Source: Streptomyces sp. MspMP-M5
Lineage (GTDB): Bacteria > Actinomycetota > Actinomycetes > Streptomycetales > Streptomycetaceae
Reading direction: 5' to 3'
Assembly: GCF_000373585.1 (NCBI RefSeq)
Contig: NZ_KB891899.1
Span: forward strand, 1 to 64,000
Length of the DNA stretch: 64,000 nt
Of the stretch, positions 35,333-44,157 are shown piece by piece. Every line of letters begins with the position of its first letter. The first letter of the stretch is position 1. The notes under the pieces were generated by a model. That model was not told where the DNA came from and did not search any database. It saw only the letters and a list, made by a program, of their open reading frames with translations. Made by a program: the position numbers and the translations under genes.

Positions 35333-36453
35333 CCGCCGGGCCTCCGCTGGTAGCGGTGCTCGGCGCCGGCGGCGCCGTCGGGGCCGCCGCCACCACGGTG
35401 CTCCAGGACCTCGCTGTCCGGGCTCCGTTGCGACTGCGCGTCGGTGCCAGGACCGCCGACCGCGCCCGGCGCGCCGCTGCGGTAGCGGGACAGGGAGCCG
35501 AGGGCCGCGCGGTGGACGCCACCGATCCGCGGAGCCTCGCCGAGTTCGCCGAGGGTTGCACGCTGCTCCTCAACTGTGCGGGGCCGGCGACCCGGTTGCA
35601 GCAGACAGTTGTCCGGGCGGCAGCGGCAGCGGGGGTGCACCTCGTGGACGCCGCGGACGGCAGCGGTGCGATGGCCGGGCGGTGCGCGGTCTTCGGTGCG
35701 GGGCTCTCCCCGGGACTCACCGGGCTGCTCCCGCGCCAGCTGCTCGGCCCCTCCCCGGCACCCGGGACCCGGCTCACCGGATACGTCGGCGGGCTGGACC
35801 ACTTCACCCGCTCCGCAGCCCTCGACTACGTGGCCGGTCTGAGTGCCTCGGCGGAGGGCGCCCCGCTCGCCGGCTGGCGCGACGGACGGCGCGTGGAGCG
35901 AGCCCTGGAACCGCTGAGCGATGTCCGGCTGCCGTACTTCCCGCGACGGGTGGTCGCCCGGCCGTTTCTCAGCGGTGAGACCGAGCGGCTGGCCCGCACG
36001 GCACGACTGGCGGCTGTGGACTGGTACAGCGTCTTCGACGGCCCACAGGTGCTGGCCGCACTCGCCAGGCTCCAGCCGGGTGCCGGGCCTGGTGAGCTGG
36101 ACGCCGCCGCGGACGCGGTGAGTGCCGCAGCCGAGATCGATCTCTTCGGGCGCGATGCCTACCAACTGCTCCTGCTCCGCTGTGAAGGACCCGCGGGTTC
36201 CCGGGAGTTGGTCCTGCGGGCTCCTGGCGCGAGCGAGCTGACCGGAGCCCTGGCCGCGGTGGCGGCCGTCGAGGTCCTGGCCGGGCGGGTACCGACTGGG
36301 CCCCACCGCGCCGCCGAGGTCCTGGACCCGGACACGGTCACCGCAGTGCTGGCCGCGCTACCGGGCATCTCCGTACGGGAGTCCGCCGACGAGGAGAGCA
36401 CCGCCACCGCACCGCCGGTAGCGGCGGAACAGGTCGAGGAAGGCCGGGTGTGA
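35329..36453 (+). CDS. saccharopine-dehydrogenase-like NAD(P) reductase
   Basis: 374 residues; ATG overlaps the NRPS stop (ATGA). The N-terminal Rossmann fold is clear: PLVAVLGAGGAVGAAATTVL and LLLNCAGPATRLQQTVV, the layout of saccharopine dehydrogenase/trans-acting reductases. The second half (YVGGLDHFTRSAALDYV) is typical of family members found in coelibactin-like clusters. It may reduce a thiazoline or imine, or an aldehyde/imine released from the assembly line. Function beyond NAD(P)-dependent redox is inference. It lies in a tightly overlapping four-gene unit with the NRPS, the imide reductase and the thioesterase. Confidence 0.8.
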   Translation: MTAGPPLVAVLGAGGAVGAAATTVLQDLAVRAPLRLRVGARTADRARRAAAVAGQGAEGRAVDATDPRSLAEFAEGCTLLLNCAGPATRLQQTVVRAAAAAGVHLVDAADGSGAMAGRCAVFGAGLSPGLTGLLPRQLLGPSPAPGTRLTGYVGGLDHFTRSAALDYVAGLSASAEGAPLAGWRDGRRVERALEPLSDVRLPYFPRRVVARPFLSGETERLARTARLAAVDWYSVFDGPQVLAALARLQPGAGPGELDAAADAVSAAAEIDLFGRDAYQLLLLRCEGPAGSRELVLRAPGASELTGALAAVAAVEVLAGRVPTGPHRAAEVLDPDTVTAVLAALPGISVRESADEESTATAPPVAAEQVEEGRV

Positions 36454-37592
36454 CGATGAAGGTCGTGGTCTGTGGCACCAAGTTCGGGCAGGTCTACCTG
36501 GAGGCGTTCCGTGGCGCCACCGGCCCGTACGAACTGGCCGGGGTCGTCGGGAGCGGCAGCGGCCGGTCCCGGGCCTGCGCCGAGCACTACGGGGTCCCGC
36601 TCTACACCCGGGTCCAGGACGTGCCGGGCGAGGTGGAGGCGGCGTGCGTGGTGGTCGGTTCCGGGCTGCTCGGGGGCCCCGGGGCGCAGCTCGCGAAGGA
36701 GTTCATGGACCGAGGGATCCACGTGCTCCAGGAGCATCCCCTGCACCATGACGAACTCGCCGACTGTCTGCGGCACGCCCATCGCAGCGGCGTGCAGTAC
36801 CGGCTCAACTCCTTCTACCCGCACCTCGCCCCGGTGCGCCGCTTCCTGGCCGCCGCACGGGAACTGCTGCGATTGCGGCCCGTACTGTACGTGGACGCCG
36901 CCTGCGGCTTCCAGGTCGCCTACGCGCTGTTCGACATCGTCGGCCGGTCGCTGGGCGGGTTGCGCTCCTGGGCCCTGTCCGAACACCCGCAACTGCCGTC
37001 CGTGGTCCGGCGCATGACCGCGCTGGAGGTACCGTTCCGCAGCGTGGACGCGGTGCTCGGCGGTGTCCCGGCGACGGTACGGATCCAGAACCAGATGGAC
37101 CCCAGCGACCCGGACAATTACGCGCATCTGCTGCACCGTGTCACCCTCGGCACCGAAGCTGGCAGCCTGACCCTGGTGGCCACCCACGGGCCGGTTGTGT
37201 GGAGCCCACGCCCGGACTTTCCGCACGACGTCCGGGACCCGTCCGCCGCGCCGCACTTCGCGGTGGGCAAGGAGCCCGACCCGCACCTGACGGTGGGCAG
37301 TGGCCGGATCATCGGGCCCGCCGGCACACCCGGCTATCACGAGATCTTCCACTCGGTGTGGCCGGCCGGGGTGCGTACCGCGCTGGACGAGTTGCGCGCG
37401 GCGGTGCGCGCCGGGGAGGATCCCCGGCGCGCCGGCCAGTACGCCCTTGCGCTGTGCCGACTCTGGCAGGAGGTCACCGAACGGCTCGGTCCGCCGGAGC
37501 TGATCCGCGCCGAACGGCCGCGCCCTCTGGGCCCCGACGAGATCGCCCTGCTGGAGAAGGCGGCCGGCGCTCCGGAAGCGGGCGCTCGCTGA
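36450..37592 (+). CDS. thiazolinyl-imide reductase (Irp3/PchG-like)
   Basis: 380 residues, GTG 36450 overlapping the previous stop. It resembles Irp3 (YbtU) of yersiniabactin and PchG of pyochelin, which use NADPH to reduce one carrier-bound thiazoline to a thiazolidine. Seen: VVVCGTKFGQVYLEAF at the N-terminus (Irp3-type GTKFGxxYLxA), GIHVLQEHPLHHDELADCLRHA (the EHP motif that replaces the EKP of other GFO/IDH/MocA oxidoreductases), YRLNSFYPHLAPVR and GFQVAYALFDIVG. It is a strong marker that at least one thiazoline in the product is reduced. An ATG at 36456 is a possible alternative start. Confidence 0.93.
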   Translation: MTMKVVVCGTKFGQVYLEAFRGATGPYELAGVVGSGSGRSRACAEHYGVPLYTRVQDVPGEVEAACVVVGSGLLGGPGAQLAKEFMDRGIHVLQEHPLHHDELADCLRHAHRSGVQYRLNSFYPHLAPVRRFLAAARELLRLRPVLYVDAACGFQVAYALFDIVGRSLGGLRSWALSEHPQLPSVVRRMTALEVPFRSVDAVLGGVPATVRIQNQMDPSDPDNYAHLLHRVTLGTEAGSLTLVATHGPVVWSPRPDFPHDVRDPSAAPHFAVGKEPDPHLTVGSGRIIGPAGTPGYHEIFHSVWPAGVRTALDELRAAVRAGEDPRRAGQYALALCRLWQEVTERLGPPELIRAERPRPLGPDEIALLEKAAGAPEAGAR

Positions 37593-38347
37593 TGGGACTC
37601 GCCGACAGCCTGTGGCTGCGCCGCTTCCGCCCCGTACCGCACCCGCGGGTCAGGCTGGTCTGCCTGCCACACGCGGGAGGCAGCGCGTCCTTCTACCGGC
37701 TCTGGGCCGACGCGCTGCCCTGGGACGTGGAACTGGTCGCGGTGCAGTACCCCGGCCGGATGGACCGGCTGCGGGAGCCCTGCATCGAGGAGGCCGGGAA
37801 GATGGCCGATCTGCTGTGCGAGGAACTGCGGTTGCTCTCCGGTCGGCCGCTGGTGCTCTTCGGCCACAGCCTCGGTGCGCTGCTGGCGTACGAGGTGGCC
37901 CGGCGGCTGGACCGGCCCGGCACGCCCGCGCCCGCCCAGTTGGTGCTCTCCGGGCGGGCCGCGCCCGGCACCCGGCCGCCCACCACCGTGCACCTGGGGG
38001 ACGACGAGGAACTCTGGGCCGAGCTACGGCGGTTGGGCGGCACCAGCGATGAGGTGAGCGCACAGCCGGAGCTGCGCTCCCTGGTGCTCCCGGCGCTGCG
38101 CAGCGACTACCGGCTGGCCGAGACGTACCGGCACGTTCCCGGTCCGCCGCTGAGCTGCCCGGTGACCGTGTGTGTGGGGGAGCGCGACACCGAAGTGAGC
38201 CGGGAGCAGGCGGCCGCCTGGTCCCGGTACACCCGCGGCGGCTGCGAGGTCGCCGTCTTTCCCGGCGGACACTTCTACCTGAATCCGGAGCGGGACCGGC
38301 TGTTGGAGCTGCTGAGCGGCGCACTCGCTCGACACACCCTGCCCTGA
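37592..38347 (+). CDS. type II thioesterase (GrsT/RifR family)
   Basis: 251 residues, ATG overlapping the previous stop region. Motifs: VRLVCLPHAGGSASFYRLW, VQYPGRMDR, the nucleophile elbow LFGHSLGALLAYEVAR, the Asp region CVGERDTEVS and the catalytic His in FPGGHFYL. Type II thioesterases normally clear misprimed carrier proteins. Because the C-terminal TE of the last NRPS lacks its serine, this enzyme could also take part in release. It ends the NRPS operon; the next gene is convergent with only about 25 bp between. Confidence 0.94.
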   Translation: MGLADSLWLRRFRPVPHPRVRLVCLPHAGGSASFYRLWADALPWDVELVAVQYPGRMDRLREPCIEEAGKMADLLCEELRLLSGRPLVLFGHSLGALLAYEVARRLDRPGTPAPAQLVLSGRAAPGTRPPTTVHLGDDEELWAELRRLGGTSDEVSAQPELRSLVLPALRSDYRLAETYRHVPGPPLSCPVTVCVGERDTEVSREQAAAWSRYTRGGCEVAVFPGGHFYLNPERDRLLELLSGALARHTLP

Positions 38348-38372
38348 GCCGGCGCCTAGCGGCCCACCGCCC

Positions 38373-39416
38373 TCAGCCATCCGCCGGGCGGGCCTCCAGC
38401 ACCGTGAGCGTGCTGGTCGGACGCCGCCGCTGCAACCGCAGCCCGGCACCGCGCAGCAGCCGGTCCAGTTCCTCCACGGTGCGGTGACGGCCGCCGGTCA
38501 GCACCAGCGTGTGCAGATCGATCAGTTTGCCCAGGTCGAACTCGTTGCCCGGCAGCAGCACCGCCTCCAGCAGTACCAGCGTGCTGTCCGGACGCATCGC
38601 TGCGCGGACCCGTCGTAGCAGCGTGGAGGCGCGCTGGTCGTCCCAGCCGGGCAGCACGGTCTTGAGGAGATAGCAGTCCGCGCCGGCCGGAATATCCACG
38701 AAGAAGTCCCCGGGCACCGTCTCGCAGCGGTCCGCCACCCCCGCCTCCCGCAACACATCGGGAGCGCCCTCCAGCACATGCGGCTGGTCGAGCAGGATCC
38801 CGCGCATCTCCGGGAAGCGTGCCAGCACGGCGGAGAGAAAGGCCCCCTCACCGCCTCCCACGTCGACCAGGGTGCGTACACCCGCCCAGTCGCAGTGGGG
38901 GAGGACGCTGCGCAGATGCAGGGTGTTGACGCCGCGCATGGCGCCGTCGGCTCGTGCGCTGTCCGCCGGCCGACGGGCCAGGTAGTCGTGGTACTCCTCG
39001 CCGTTGACCTTCGCGAAGGCTGACTCCCCGGTGCGTACCGCATGGTCCAGAGCACTCCAGGCGCGGACGTCGAAGGGCAGCAGAGGGCAGGAGTCGGCGA
39101 AGGAGAGCGGATGGTCACTGCGCATCACCTCCGACAGCGGCGTCAGCCCGAAGACGCCCTGCTCGTGCTCGGCGAAGACCCCGCGGCAGGCCAGCGCGCG
39201 CAGCATCCGGCACAGCGAGCGGGTATGCGTGCCGGTCCGCTCGGCCAGTTCCGCCACCGGTAGCGGGCCCTCCCGCAGCAGATCGGCCAGGCGCAGGTCA
39301 CAGGCCAGGCGCAGCGCGAACGGCACCACATAGTCGGCGAGTTCGCCGAGCCTGGCGTACGACTCCAGGTCCAGCCGCGGCCGTCGGCCGGTGCGCCGGG
39401 TGGCCGGCGTACTCAC
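38373..39416 (-). CDS. SAM-dependent O-methyltransferase (acetylserotonin-MT family)
   Basis: 347 residues from GTG 39416, which overlaps the cupin stop (GTGA); GGGGAGG lies upstream. It has an N-terminal winged helix for dimerisation (ELAERTGTHTRSLCRMLRAL) and a SAM site TLVDVGGGEGAFLSAVLARFP, followed by GILLDQPHVLEGAP and LLKTVLPGWDDQ, the usual small-molecule O-MT blocks. It is clearly paralogous to the O-MT at 40052 on the other strand. The expected acceptor is a phenol or hydroxyl on the product. It forms a two-gene unit with the cupin. Confidence 0.92.
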   Translation of the reverse strand: MSTPATRRTGRRPRLDLESYARLGELADYVVPFALRLACDLRLADLLREGPLPVAELAERTGTHTRSLCRMLRALACRGVFAEHEQGVFGLTPLSEVMRSDHPLSFADSCPLLPFDVRAWSALDHAVRTGESAFAKVNGEEYHDYLARRPADSARADGAMRGVNTLHLRSVLPHCDWAGVRTLVDVGGGEGAFLSAVLARFPEMRGILLDQPHVLEGAPDVLREAGVADRCETVPGDFFVDIPAGADCYLLKTVLPGWDDQRASTLLRRVRAAMRPDSTLVLLEAVLLPGNEFDLGKLIDLHTLVLTGGRHRTVEELDRLLRGAGLRLQRRRPTSTLTVLEARPADG

Positions 39417-39826
39417 TCCTGCCCCTCCCCGTCGGCACCCTCCCACCGGCGGTGCTCGGTGCGTCCCATGGGGGTGATGTGCAGCGCCCGGGACGGCTCG
39501 TGCACCACGGCCCGGTGCCAGGCGCCCTGGGGCACCACGCAGCTCTCCCCGGTGCGCAAGGACACCGTCTTCTCCCCGTCCGCGAATTCGACGACGAAGT
39601 CGAGCCGTCCGGAGACCAGGGTGACGATCTCGTCACCAGCGCAGTGCCGCTCCCACACGGGCCAGGTGCCGTCCATGGCCAGCACCCCGATCAGGATGTC
39701 GTCCTCGCCGTTGGCGCCGTGCTCCCCGCGCTGCGCGGCGTCGGCGTCCCACAGCCTCGCCGCGTGCTTGCCGTCCAGTTGCACAAACGTGTCGGAGAGC
39801 GTGAACACGTGCTGCACAGAGGGCAT
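39413..39826 (-). CDS. cupin-domain protein
   Basis: 137 residues. A single double-stranded beta-helix of the cupin_2 type: TWPVWERHCAGDEIVTLVSGRLDFVVEF (motif 1, with H/D/E metal ligands partly kept) and GESCVVPQGAWHRAVVHEPSRALHITPMG (motif 2, PxGxWH). It may be a small dioxygenase, isomerase or cyclase, or a sensor. It is co-transcribed with the O-methyltransferase whose start it overlaps. The substrate is unknown. Confidence 0.85.
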   Translation of the reverse strand: MPSVQHVFTLSDTFVQLDGKHAARLWDADAAQRGEHGANGEDDILIGVLAMDGTWPVWERHCAGDEIVTLVSGRLDFVVEFADGEKTVSLRTGESCVVPQGAWHRAVVHEPSRALHITPMGRTEHRRWEGADGEGQE

Positions 39827-40051
39827 TTCCTCACCTTTCCGAGATCTACGGGAGCGCGCTGGCCTCGGTTTCCGGCCGGCGCCGTCCCCTCATGCAACCA
39901 CGCCCGCCGCCACGCGGCGGGCGTCGTGAACAAGACGCATAACTGAGGCCGGAAGGGCATGAAGATCCGCCTTGTACGGCTTGGACGGCACTCACTAGCT
40001 TCGGCCTTCGCGGCAGCGCGCGGCTGCGCGAGACGGGGAGAGGAAGCTGCG
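39827..40051. promoter_or_regulatory. divergent promoter region with strong hairpin
   Basis: The region between cupin and O-methyltransferase holds a perfect 11-bp stem with a CAC loop at 39900-39924 (ACGCCCGCCGC / GCGGCGGGCGT). Next to it lies CAAGACGCATAAC (39931-39943), a 13-mer that recurs exactly, in the other orientation, at 45418-45430 in the P450/condensation-protein promoter region. The hairpin may separate the two transcripts or act as an operator. Confidence 0.55.
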
Positions 40052-41065
40052 GTGACAGCCATGGAAACCAGCCTGCTCGACGACGTCCACTACGTGTCCG
40101 ACCTGGGGGACTTCATCGTTCCCGCCACGTTGCGCGTGGTCAGCGACCTCCGGATCGCCGACCATCTGCGCGACGGCCCCCGGAAGGTCACCGAACTCGC
40201 CGAACTCACCGGCGCCCATCCGCGCGCCCTGCTGCGGGCGCTGCGCGTGCTGGCCGCACGCGGCATCTTCCGCGAGACGGATCCGGAGAACTTCGAGCTG
40301 ACCCGCCGCGCCCAACTACTCCGAGGCGATCACCCGTTCTCGCTGCGCGACGGACTCACCCTGCTCTCCTGCGACGTGGAAGCCTTCGCCCGCTTCGATC
40401 ACAGCGTTCGAACCAACGAGGCGTCCTTCGACCATGTGCACGGCGAGGGCTACTGGGAGTGGATGAGCCGCCACCCCGACGAGAGCGCCCGCTTCGACGC
40501 CACCCAGCAGGGCGCCACCCGGCTGGAGCTGCGCGCTTCGTTCGCCGCGTACGACTGGTCGGAGCTCGGCAGTATCGCGGACATAGGCGGTGGTAACGGC
40601 GCGTTCCTCGCCGGGCTGCTCTCGCGCTACCGCTCGTTGAAGGGCTGCCTCTTCGACCTTCCGCACGTCGTCGAGGGGGCTCCGCGAATCCTCGACAAGG
40701 CGGGCGTCACCGAGCGCTGCGAGATACGCGGCGGGAGCTTCTTCGAGGCGGTGCCCGCCGGGTACGACGCGTACCTCATGAAGCGGATTCTCTACAGCTG
40801 GCCGGACGACAAGGTGCGGGCTGTCCTGCGCACCGTACGGGCCGCGATGCGCGAGGACAGCAGGATGCTGCTGATCGAGCCGATGGAGACGCCGGGCAAC
40901 GCCCGCGAGCCGGGCAAGGTGTACGACCTGCTCATGCTCGCCCTGGGAGGCGGTTCGGCGCGTTCCGAGGACCATCTCGCCGCGCTGTTCGACGAGGCCG
41001 GCCTCCGCCTTGAGCGCGTGGTGCCCACCTTGATGTACCCCATTGTCGAGGCCCGGCCGCGGTGA
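40052..41065 (+). CDS. SAM-dependent O-methyltransferase (acetylserotonin-MT family)
   Basis: 337 residues from GTG 40052 (GGAAG just upstream; ATG 40061 is an alternative). Same architecture as the O-MT at 38373: winged helix (ELAELTGAHPRALLRALRVL), SAM motif SIADIGGGNGAFLAGLLSRY, CLFDLPHVVEGAPRI, YLMKRILYSWPDDK. The paired paralogues, one on each strand around a shared promoter region, suggest two methylations of different positions. Its stop overlaps the FAAL gene (GTGA), linking it to the FAAL-ACP-MT unit. Confidence 0.92.
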   Translation: MTAMETSLLDDVHYVSDLGDFIVPATLRVVSDLRIADHLRDGPRKVTELAELTGAHPRALLRALRVLAARGIFRETDPENFELTRRAQLLRGDHPFSLRDGLTLLSCDVEAFARFDHSVRTNEASFDHVHGEGYWEWMSRHPDESARFDATQQGATRLELRASFAAYDWSELGSIADIGGGNGAFLAGLLSRYRSLKGCLFDLPHVVEGAPRILDKAGVTERCEIRGGSFFEAVPAGYDAYLMKRILYSWPDDKVRAVLRTVRAAMREDSRMLLIEPMETPGNAREPGKVYDLLMLALGGGSARSEDHLAALFDEAGLRLERVVPTLMYPIVEARPR

Positions 41066-42642
41066 TACTCGACCGGCTCGCAGACCTGGACCCGGAGCGT
41101 GGCATCCACTTCGCCCGCGGACGCGATGGCTGGGAGTTCCACAGCTACGCCGCTCTCTCCGCGCGGGCGCACGCGGTTGCCGGGGCGCTGCGCGACCGCG
41201 GGGGCGCACCGGGCCGGACCGTGGCCCTGCTGCACCGCACCGGGCCCGACTTCGTGGCAGGACTGCTCGGGTGCCTGCTCGCCGGGGCCGTTCCCGCTCC
41301 CCTCGCGCCACCGCCGCTCGGTCACCCGGAGGCTTTGTACGCGCGGCGGCTGCGCCAACTCCTCATCGCATCCGGGGCGGTCCTCACGCTGGCCGACGCG
41401 TCGCTGAGCCCCCTCCTATCGCCGGATCACCCAGCCCTGACCACCTCGGAGCTCACCGCCACCCCAGGCCCTGTCCCGCTGGAGCCGGCCCGCCCGGCCG
41501 GACTCCTCCAGTTCACCTCCGGCTCCAGCGGTCCTCCACGCCCGGTCCGCATCCCGTACGAGGCGCTGTGCGCCAACATCGCGGCGATCGGCGACTGGCT
41601 CGGTCTCGGCGAGAGCGATGTGACCGCGTCATGGCTGCCGCTCCACCACGACATGGGGCTGACCGGCTGCCTTCTGACACCCGTCGCGTACGGCCACGAC
41701 ATCTTCCTGATGAGCCCCGAGCAGTTCCTTCGCGACCCGCTGCGTTACCTGCGCTGTTTCGACGAGGGTGGTGCCACGGTCTCCAGCACCCCCGCGTTCG
41801 GCCTCGCCCATCTGCTGAGACGGCTGACCCCGCAGCACCTGGCCGGCCTCGACCTGTCCTGGCTGCGCGCCCTGATCGTCGGGGCCGAACGCGTCAGCCC
41901 CGCGCTGCTCGACCGCGTGACGGCACTCCTTGCCCCGCACGGCCTGCGGCGTGGAACCCTGCTGCCCGCCTACGGACTGGCCGAGGCCACCCTCGCGGTC
42001 ACCGGTGTGCGTCCCGGGCACAGCTGGACCACGCGCGCCGAACCCCCGGGCGACGCCCCGGCCGTGGTCTCCTGCGGACCACCGGTGTCCGGTGTGCGGG
42101 TCAGCGTGCTCGGCGAGGACGGCGCAGAGCTGCCCGAGGACATCGTCGGTGAAATCGCCGTACGTGGCGGCTCCGTGGCGCACCAGGGGCCGGAGGCGCT
42201 GCGGACCGGCGACGCCGGTTTCCTGCACGGCGGCGAACTCCACATCCTCGGCCGCCTCGGGGACGGGCTCAAGGTCCGCGGCCGCATGGTCTTCGCCGAG
42301 GCACTGGAGGAGCAGCTTGCCGCCGCGGGCGTCCCCCATCGGCGAACCGCCGCGCTGCTCGGCGTGCACCGAGGCCGGGCCACCGCCGTGGTGCTCCTGG
42401 ACCGCCAGCACCCCGGTTGGGTGGACACCGCCCACACACTGCTGCGCCGCGAACTCCCGGACGCGGACCGGGTGGTGCTGTCCGTCCCCGTCGGCGTGCT
42501 GTCCCGCACCACCAGCGGGAAGCCACGGCGCCGCCCGCTATGGCACGACTATTGCGAGGGCCGGCTGCCGGGGGAGCCCCTCGCGCCGCCCGCCCCGCCG
42601 ACTTCCCCTGCCCTTCATCCCGTACGAGGAGGAACCCGATGA
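41062..42642 (+). CDS. fatty-acyl-AMP ligase (FAAL-like)
   Basis: 526 residues. It activates a carboxylic acid as acyl-AMP for direct loading on a carrier protein. FAAL/DIP2-type motifs: LLQFTSGSSGPPRPVRIPY, the hallmark SWLPLHHDMGLTG, and PAYGLAEATLAVTGV. The C-terminal domain is divergent but has the SGKPRRRPL lysine context. The carrier protein encoded directly downstream is the likely acceptor. The acid may be a fatty, short-chain or polyketide-derived acid; the pocket cannot be read by eye. Confidence 0.92.
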   Translation: MILDRLADLDPERGIHFARGRDGWEFHSYAALSARAHAVAGALRDRGGAPGRTVALLHRTGPDFVAGLLGCLLAGAVPAPLAPPPLGHPEALYARRLRQLLIASGAVLTLADASLSPLLSPDHPALTTSELTATPGPVPLEPARPAGLLQFTSGSSGPPRPVRIPYEALCANIAAIGDWLGLGESDVTASWLPLHHDMGLTGCLLTPVAYGHDIFLMSPEQFLRDPLRYLRCFDEGGATVSSTPAFGLAHLLRRLTPQHLAGLDLSWLRALIVGAERVSPALLDRVTALLAPHGLRRGTLLPAYGLAEATLAVTGVRPGHSWTTRAEPPGDAPAVVSCGPPVSGVRVSVLGEDGAELPEDIVGEIAVRGGSVAHQGPEALRTGDAGFLHGGELHILGRLGDGLKVRGRMVFAEALEEQLAAAGVPHRRTAALLGVHRGRATAVVLLDRQHPGWVDTAHTLLRRELPDADRVVLSVPVGVLSRTTSGKPRRRPLWHDYCEGRLPGEPLAPPAPPTSPALHPVRGGTR

Positions 42643-43016
42643 CTCAGCCCGCCGCTTCCACCGAGGCAGCGCCCACCGAGGCCGAGGTCCGCGCGACCGT
42701 AGAGCAGCTGGTGCAGGAGATGGCGCCCGATTCCGAAGGGTTTGCCTGCCCGCCGCCCCCGGACGCCAGGCTGGTGGAAGACCTCGGCTACCACTCGCTG
42801 GCCCTCCTGGAGTTCGCCTTCGCCCTTGAGGACGAGTTCGACCTGCCGCCGATCGACGAGGAGACCGCGCGCGCCATCCTCACCGTCGGCGCCGTGCAGG
42901 ACCACGTTGTCGGCATCCTGCGGGAGCGCGGCCGGCTCGGCTCGGACACCGGTGCCGCTGGGACTCCGGGCGCCGCTGAGGCCGCCGGGGAGAAGGGCGC
43001 GGGAGCCGCCGGATGA
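42639..43016 (+). CDS. acyl carrier protein
   Basis: 125 residues; ATG overlaps the FAAL stop, AGGAGGA upstream. A single carrier domain with phosphopantetheine site LVEDLGYHSLALLEFAFALEDEF, where the usual D-S is H-S (GYHSLALLE), followed by an acidic helix and a 30-residue Ala/Gly-rich tail. Carrier proteins with GYHS are known beside FAAL-type ligases. It should carry the FAAL-activated acid toward the condensation-type protein, methyltransferase or P450 nearby. Confidence 0.88.
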   Translation: MTQPAASTEAAPTEAEVRATVEQLVQEMAPDSEGFACPPPPDARLVEDLGYHSLALLEFAFALEDEFDLPPIDEETARAILTVGAVQDHVVGILRERGRLGSDTGAAGTPGAAEAAGEKGAGAAG

Positions 43017-44110
43017 CCAGCGGAGCTGCCCCCGAGAACGAGGCGCTCGCGCTGAGCAGCCGGATGTTCATGGCCATGCTGGCCACCCAGGAACTGCTCA
43101 CCAGCTACCTCGGGATCCGCCTCGGGCTGTACGAGGCGCTGGCCGCGGGACCGGCCACCACCACGGAGCTCGCGGAGCGCGTCGGCATCTCCCCCCGGTA
43201 CGCCCGCGAGTGGCTGGAACAGCAGGCGGTCGCGCACCTGGTCACCGTGGAGGACCGGAGCCGGCCCGCCACCGCGCGGCGCTACGTGCTGCCCGCCGCG
43301 CACGCCCGGGTGCTCACCGTCTCCGACGACCCGCTGTCAATGGCCGCGCTGACCGCCCTGCCACTCGGTGGAGTGGCGCGCGCTCTGCCCGAGTTGCTGG
43401 AGGCCTACCGCTCCGGGCGCGGTGTGCCCGACGAGCGATACGGCGCCGACTGGCGGGAGGGCCACTCCGGTGCCAACCGCTCGCTGTTCCGGAACGACTT
43501 GCCCGGCTGGCTCAAGAGCGCCGTACCGGGAACGCATGAGCGGCTCTGCCGCCCCGGTGCGCGGATCGCCGACGTCGCCTGCGGGGTCGGCTGGGCCGCA
43601 CTGGCCCTGGCCGGTGCCTATCCCGACGCCGAGGTCGACGGCATCGACCTGGATGCCGAGTCGATCGCGATGGCCCGCCGCCACGCCGAGGCCGTGGGCG
43701 TCGCCGACCGTACGCGCTTCGTCGCCGGGGACGCGGCGGGCGGGCTGCCCGAAGGGCGCTACGACCTTGTGTGCCTGTTCGACTCGCTGCACGAGATCGG
43801 CAAGCCGGAGAAGGTGTTGCGCGCCTGCCGGGCGCTGCGTGCGGACGGCGGACAGGTGCTGGTACTGGACGCGAAGGTGGCTGACGTCTTCTCTCCGGAC
43901 GCCGGAGAGGTGGAGCGGTTCCAGTACGCCACCAGCGTGCTGCACTGTCTGCCGGCGGCGCTCTGTGACACGGACGATCCGGAGACGGCCACCGGTACCG
44001 TGCTTCGCCGCGGAACTCTGCGCGGACAAGCGCTGCGCGCTGGCTTCACGAAGGTGCGGACGCTGCCGGTGGAGGACCGCTTCCACCGGCTGTACGCGCT
44101 CGACGGCTGA
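43013..44110 (+). CDS. class I SAM methyltransferase with N-terminal winged helix
   Basis: 365 residues, ATGA overlap with the ACP. The N-terminal part (LLTSYLGIRLGLYEALAAGPATTTELAERVGISPRYAREWLEQQA) is a winged-helix dimerisation domain; the SAM fold is RIADVACGVGWAALALAGAYP, VDGIDLDAESIAMARRHAE and LVCLFDSLHEIGKPEKVL. It differs from the two acetylserotonin-type O-MTs and resembles ubiquinone/menaquinone-type or Rv2258c-like methyltransferases. The target may be an ACP-bound intermediate given the overlap. C-, N- or O-methylation cannot be told. Confidence 0.88.
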   Translation: MTSGAAPENEALALSSRMFMAMLATQELLTSYLGIRLGLYEALAAGPATTTELAERVGISPRYAREWLEQQAVAHLVTVEDRSRPATARRYVLPAAHARVLTVSDDPLSMAALTALPLGGVARALPELLEAYRSGRGVPDERYGADWREGHSGANRSLFRNDLPGWLKSAVPGTHERLCRPGARIADVACGVGWAALALAGAYPDAEVDGIDLDAESIAMARRHAEAVGVADRTRFVAGDAAGGLPEGRYDLVCLFDSLHEIGKPEKVLRACRALRADGGQVLVLDAKVADVFSPDAGEVERFQYATSVLHCLPAALCDTDDPETATGTVLRRGTLRGQALRAGFTKVRTLPVEDRFHRLYALDG

Positions 44111-44157
44111 ACGCGGCGCCCAGGGGACGGAATCCGGCCGGCCCCCGGGCGCCGCGT
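44111..44157. terminator. bidirectional terminator between convergent genes
   Basis: ACGCGGCGCCC (44111-44121) and GGGCGCCGCGT (44147-44157) form a perfect 11-bp stem exactly filling the gap between the convergent methyltransferase and P450 genes. Symmetry and position fit a bidirectional, U-tract-free terminator common in Streptomyces. Confidence 0.8.
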
